64,000 nucleotides of DNA from Xenophilus sp. Marseille-Q4582 (GTDB taxonomy: Bacteria > Pseudomonadota > Gammaproteobacteria > Burkholderiales > Burkholderiaceae_C), in contig NZ_CAKAKO010000004.1 in assembly GCF_916700565.1 (NCBI RefSeq), positions 682,001-746,000 on the forward strand, read 5' to 3'. The notes beneath the pieces are model-generated. The model worked only from the letters and a program-made list of their open reading frames with translations. It was not told the origin of the DNA and did no database searches. The position numbers and the translations under genes were made by a program. Below, piece by piece: positions 61,436 to 64,000 of this stretch (the first letter of the stretch is position 1; each line of letters opens with the position of its first letter).

Positions 61436-61765
61436 CTCCCCGGCGTACCGGGCTCCCGCTGCGATCTGGCATCGCTTTGCTGATCAACATCAGCGCCGTG
61501 CACACGCGACTTCCGATCCCTACACAGGGCAATCGCGTTCCACCGGCTTTCTGTTCTAGGACGCCGGCCCCATCAACCGCTGCTCTCGTCGCGGTCTACG
61601 CCCTGCCATCAGAGGCCCGGGAAATACGTTGTGAACGATCTGTTGGCGCCCGGCCGATCCCTGGTGCCCATCGACTGCGCCCTTCCGGACTAGCCCCGCC
61701 TCTCCGTCCTGTCGGCTTAGCCCTCGTATCGGTCGGGCTGGGGTTTGTGTGTCGATGGGTGAATA
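61436..61765. other. Long leader/regulatory region of the phage early operon
   Basis: 330 bp with no supported gene on either strand. It separates the repeat cluster at 61766-61826 from the first leftward gene, so it is probably the 5' untranslated leader of the early transcript and may hold an antitermination site. Confidence 0.45.
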
Positions 61766-61826
61766 TTAGGCGCGGCCTTATCGCCTGTCAATAGGCGAAG
61801 CCTTATTCGATGAGGCGATGCCGCAT
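61766..61826. promoter_or_regulatory. Repeated operator-like sites
   Basis: The core AGGCGNNGCC followed by TTAT/GCAT occurs three times, at about 61768, 61793 and 61813. A palindrome TCGCCT-N6-AGGCGA spans 61781-61798. The A/T-rich gap (GAATATTAGG) before it fits a promoter. Spacings are 25 and 20 bp. This looks like the operator/promoter region controlling the early genes. Confidence 0.6.
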
Positions 61827-61877
61827 CCCGCCGGTCATTAGTGCCACAATCCCCCCCACCGCTCGATGTCCGGGCGA

Positions 61878-61902
61878 AGAAAAAAGGCCGCTCGTGGCGG
61901 CC
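61878..61902 (-). terminator. Strong leftward terminator
   Basis: The stem GGCCGC / GCGGCC (61886-61891, 61897-61902) is followed on the minus strand by TTTTTT. It would stop transcripts reading leftward from the gene at 62030-62245. Confidence 0.75.
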
Positions 61903-61914
61903 GTGGAGATACAG

Positions 61915-62079
61915 ATGTTGAAGTTCCTACTGCCGCTGATCGCGGCGCTGAAGTTCAAGCACCAAGGCCAGACCGGCGAAGATCTGGGCCTGGGCGTGGT
62001 GGCCGCTTATGAGGCGGCGCGGGGCGAGGTCAATCGTCCTCGGGAAGATCGGGCAGGGGCTGCTGCAGCAGGTTATTGA
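61915..62079 (+). CDS. Small phage protein, uncertain
   Basis: A 54-residue frame starting MLKFLLPLIAALKFKHQG with a good GGAGA ribosome site 5 bp upstream. It is hydrophobic at the N-terminus and charged afterwards. Its 3' end overlaps the convergent gene at 62030 by 50 bp, which weakens the call. Confidence 0.45.
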   Translation: MLKFLLPLIAALKFKHQGQTGEDLGLGVVAAYEAARGEVNRPREDRAGAAAAGY

Positions 62080-62245
62080 TGACCTGCTGGCGGAAGTCGG
62101 TCAACTTCTGGGCGTAGCGCGGTATCTCTTCCAGCTTTGCGCCCGCCACGCCGTAGACCAGCAGTTCCGGCTTCGTAGACAGGATGATCTCGATGTATCG
62201 ATCCGCAAGCTCTGCGGCGGCGTTGATCTTGGCTTCGTCTGACAT
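62030..62245 (-). CDS. Small phage hypothetical protein
   Basis: A 71-residue protein starting MSDEAKINAAAELADRYIEI with a GGAGGGG ribosome site. It is an all-helical, acidic protein with no recognised family. A strong terminator lies 130 bp downstream. Confidence 0.7.
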   Translation of the reverse strand: MSDEAKINAAAELADRYIEIILSTKPELLVYGVAGAKLEEIPRYAQKLTDFRQQVINNLLQQPLPDLPEDD

Positions 62246-62338
62246 ATCCCCTCCAGGGTGGTTGTGGACCAGCCATCCTAGTCAGCGCCTTGCGGATTGA
62301 CCATGACCAATCGCCCCATGCCCTCCAACCTCAAGACG

Positions 62339-62362
62339 AAAAAAAGCCCGCCGAAGCGGGCT
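62339..62362 (-). terminator. Terminator for an unassigned leftward transcript
   Basis: AGCCCGC-CGAA-GCGGGCT (62345-62362) preceded by seven A's on the plus strand, so on the minus strand a T-run follows the hairpin. No leftward gene ends just upstream, which raises the possibility of a short RNA transcribed from 62363-62530. Confidence 0.6.
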
Positions 62363-62469
62363 GTGTGGGGCATGGCTGGACGAACGATCAGTTGTATTTG
62401 CCGCAGCGCAGCACGGTTGTTCGGGTAGGTCCTACGTTCGGGCCTACCGAATGGGGCAAAATCAGGTGT

Positions 62470-62484
62470 TTACAGGCACTGTAA
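62470..62484. promoter_or_regulatory. Palindrome TTACAG-N3-CTGTAA upstream of hicB
   Basis: A perfect 6+3+6 palindrome, 70 bp before hicB. A TTTACA -35-like box overlaps it. It may be an operator of HicB or of another phage regulator. Confidence 0.5.
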
Positions 62485-62521
62485 GCACACGCTGTGAAGC
62501 GTCCTGAGACTGTCTTTCAAA

Positions 62522-62537
62522 CGACTCGTGAGAGTCG
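62522..62537. promoter_or_regulatory. Palindrome CGACTC-N4-GAGTCG, probable HicB operator
   Basis: A perfect 6+4+6 palindrome 17 bp before hicB. HicB antitoxins usually bind palindromes near their own promoter. Confidence 0.55.
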
Positions 62538-62553
62538 AGAACAGGAGTCTGAT

Positions 62554-62823
62554 ATGTATCGAGTTGGGTTTCCGGGATGGAAGCTGGCGGCTCGCTTTGG
62601 TAGGCCGCTCGTTTTCAACATTGAAGTGTTGAAGGATGAAGAGGCAGGGGTCTTTGTGGCGACTAGCCCTGATTTGCGGGGCCTTGTGGCCGAAGCAGCC
62701 ACCCTTGAAGAACTGTTCCATGAGGTGCGCCTAGGCGCTGACGCGCTTATCACCGAACAAGTGCACGGGCGTGCCAAATCCGAGGCCAGGCTGGCTTGGA
62801 GTGGAGAGTTCTGCCCCGCATGA
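62554..62823 (+). CDS. hicB: HicB-like antitoxin (DUF1902 type)
   Basis: An 89-residue protein starting MYRVGFPGWKLAARFG behind an AGGAG site. The fold is the partially degraded RNase-H-like HicB (VLKDEEAGVFVATSPDLRGLVAEAATLEELFHEV). It lacks an obvious ribbon-helix-helix DNA-binding tail. It overlaps hicA by 4 bp and is first in the pair. It would neutralise HicA and repress the operon. Confidence 0.85.
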   Translation: MYRVGFPGWKLAARFGRPLVFNIEVLKDEEAGVFVATSPDLRGLVAEAATLEELFHEVRLGADALITEQVHGRAKSEARLAWSGEFCPA

Positions 62824-63008
62824 GGAGCTACTACCCTCAAGTTATAGCCATGCTCAAGGAGCATGGCTTTTCTTTTGATGGGGCAGGCAAAGGCTCCCAC
62901 GAGTTCTATCGCAAGGGCGCAATCAGGGTGATGGTTTCATACAACTGCTACTCTCGCCACACCGCCAACGGCATCATGAGAGACGCGGGCATCACGCACA
63001 AGTTCTAA
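62820..63008 (+). CDS. hicA: HicA-family mRNA interferase toxin
   Basis: A 62-residue toxin starting MRSYYPQVIAMLKEHGF. The dsRBD-like fold contains the catalytic histidine motif KGSHEFYRKG and a final SRHTANGIMRDAGI. The stop is followed by a short terminator. As part of a prophage it may stabilise the element or block phage superinfection. Confidence 0.88.
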   Translation: MRSYYPQVIAMLKEHGFSFDGAGKGSHEFYRKGAIRVMVSYNCYSRHTANGIMRDAGITHKF

Positions 63009-63031
63009 GGCCTCCTAGGGGCCTTTTCTTT
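63007..63031 (+). terminator. Terminator of hicBA
   Basis: The stem AAGGCC / GGCCTT (63007-63012, 63020-63025) is followed by TTCTTT. It overlaps the hicA stop codon. Confidence 0.75.
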
Positions 63032-63165
63032 GCCTACCTAAACGACTCCGGCACAACCAGCCTCACCCCGCCACCTTCCCGCCCTTGGGGTAGCTCACGC
63101 GCTGCCTCAATCCGTCTCGCAGTCGAAGCCGCCGCGGACTCGGCGGCAGGAGGTTGTGTGGCCGG

Positions 63166-63714
63166 TCATAGGATCGTCTTCCCGTCCAGCGTCAGCGAGG
63201 TGATGCGCTTCTGGGACTTGCTCACGGTACAGGATGCGGTGGTGGCGACGTCCAGGCCCAGGCCGTTGCGCATCCTTGCCATCTTGGTCGAGTTGCCCCA
63301 GGCGAAGTAGGCTTCATCGCCTGACCCGTGATCGACAACGTAAGGGATTTCGGCCTTGTCCGGATCGCGGGCTATCCGCTTGAGCGCCATCTGGCACATG
63401 ACCAGCGCGTCTGAAGAATCGAACGCACGCGGCGCACTGGGGCCGGAGTTCTTTCCGCTGCCGGCACTGCATGAGCCGATGATGATCGCGGCCAGGAATG
63501 CCATCCCGATCCAGAAGTTTCTCTTGGTCTTCTTCTGCTCTGCTGCGTACTTTTTCAGGGCGGCACCATGCTCAGCCATGTCCGGGAATGTGCCCGCATA
63601 GGCCTCACCATCGCCCGCGGGCGGGGGAGTCTCAACTGGCGCACCGCAACGCGGACACGCCGCCGCCTTATCGCTGACCTGCTTGCCGCACTCGGTGCAG
63701 TTGATCAGTGCCAT
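63166..63714 (-). CDS. Zinc-ribbon membrane protein of the prophage
   Basis: A 182-residue protein. An N-terminal zinc ribbon (INCTECGKQVSDKAAACPRCGAP) is followed by a linker, one transmembrane helix (FWIGMAFLAAIIIGSCSA, about residues 67-84) and a C-terminal domain (DALVMCQMALKRIARDP ... ITSLTLDGKTIL). Zinc-ribbon plus membrane-helix proteins occur in many genomes and temperate phages; the role is unknown. It may be a moron gene. Confidence 0.75.
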   Translation of the reverse strand: MALINCTECGKQVSDKAAACPRCGAPVETPPPAGDGEAYAGTFPDMAEHGAALKKYAAEQKKTKRNFWIGMAFLAAIIIGSCSAGSGKNSGPSAPRAFDSSDALVMCQMALKRIARDPDKAEIPYVVDHGSGDEAYFAWGNSTKMARMRNGLGLDVATTASCTVSKSQKRITSLTLDGKTIL

Positions 63715-63721
63715 GTCAAGC

Positions 63722-63955
63722 TTACTCAGGCTTGCAGTTCATGCCGGTGGTCGTGTGGTAGCTGCAGAAGTGGCGCTTACCCTTGCAGACCGCCTCGAAG
63801 GTGTGCGTTCCGGACAAGGTCGCCTCCTCATTGACGATCTGGATTTCTCTGGCCGGACACCCAATCACGCCCGACGACAGGTCCTGCGAAATACGCGTAC
63901 TGGTGCAGCCTGCCAGGACTGCCATTGCAGCGGCGGCCAAAGCCAATCGAATCAT
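63722..63955 (-). CDS. Small lipoprotein of the prophage
   Basis: A 77-residue lipoprotein. A signal segment (MIRLALAAAAMAVLAGC) with cysteine near residue 17 is followed by a short cysteine-containing domain (VCKGKRHFCSYHTTTGMNC) that may form disulphides. The start at 63955 is preferred because GGAG lies 6 bp before it; 63961 is an alternative. It may be an exclusion lipoprotein, which is only a guess. Confidence 0.7.
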   Translation of the reverse strand: MIRLALAAAAMAVLAGCTSTRISQDLSSGVIGCPAREIQIVNEEATLSGTHTFEAVCKGKRHFCSYHTTTGMNCKPE

Positions 63956-64000
63956 TCCCATCTCCGTTGGTTGAAACTCGATGTTACGCATTCGTCGGGG

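Larger units (their letters stand above)
62246..62553. other. Regulatory intergenic region upstream of hicB
   Basis: 308 bp. It holds a leftward-acting hairpin with A-run (62339-62362), a folded region at 62420-62451 (TTCGGGTAGG...CCTACCGAA with an inner GTAGGTCCTAC) and two palindromes near hicB. No protein gene is supported. Confidence 0.55.

Noticed and set aside
61414-61794. A 126-codon plus-strand frame in the phage leader
   Set aside because: No start context and atypical composition; the region looks like leader and operator DNA.
62290-62484. A 64-codon plus-strand frame
   Set aside because: It runs through a terminator hairpin and structured sequence, with no ribosome site.

Overview
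The window is about 72% G+C for its first 50.8 kb, with dense gene packing, short overlaps and Burkholderiales-type families (a DUF4148 secreted protein, a PtxS/kgu operon, ComEC). It most likely comes from a betaproteobacterium of the family Comamonadaceae. The last 13 kb has lower G+C and many tiny overlapping genes and is a prophage. No rRNA, tRNA or CRISPR array was found.

Layout. 0.4-2.2 kb: a small unknown gene and a GH100-like glycosidase. 3.05-19.2 kb: a leftward storage-sugar operon, glgB > glgE > treS-maltokinase fusion > TM_helix channel-like gene > treZ > malQ-treY fusion > a hydrolase-fold gene. Together these enzymes make trehalose from glucan (TreY/TreZ), turn trehalose into maltose-1-phosphate (TreS/Mak), and polymerise and branch it (GlgE/GlgB), so glucan and trehalose are interconverted in both directions. 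Two copies of a roughly 250-bp structured repeat with long terminal inverted repeats lie on either side of this operon. 19.8-28 kb: a lipase-like hydrolase, a HtrA-type protease divergent from a FixL/FixJ-like two-component pair, a GAF protein, a GlcG/HbpS-like secreted protein preceded by a 30-bp palindrome, an ankyrin protein and a metallo-beta-lactamase-fold lipoprotein.

28.2-35.1 kb: a polar-amino-acid-type ABC transporter in series with kguE, kguK, kguD and a PtxS-like LacI repressor. A perfect TGAAACCGGTTTCA palindrome overlaps the likely promoter and is the PtxS operator sequence known from Pseudomonas. The ABC transporter therefore probably imports 2-ketogluconate, replacing the usual KguT permease. 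This is the most interesting metabolic inference here. 35.1-48.4 kb: oxidoreductases, a LysR regulator, a DUF4148 protein, an orphan papain/transglutaminase-like protein, a RidA-SDR pair, and a transglutaminase / ATP-grasp-alpha-E / transglutaminase-DUF2126 cluster.

48.5-64 kb: comEC is cut off right after its HHGT motif at 50.84 kb, where a prophage begins. The prophage early region runs leftward (HTH/excisionase-like, winged helix, Ead/Ea22-like, SSB-like, YqaJ exonuclease, HNH, RecT, several membrane and zinc-finger peptides). Its recT is split by an IS3-family element flanked by a 3-bp CGC duplication. Removing the element and one copy of the duplication restores an exact 308-codon gene. 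A HicBA toxin-antitoxin pair lies near the right edge. The right end of the prophage and its integrase are not in the window.
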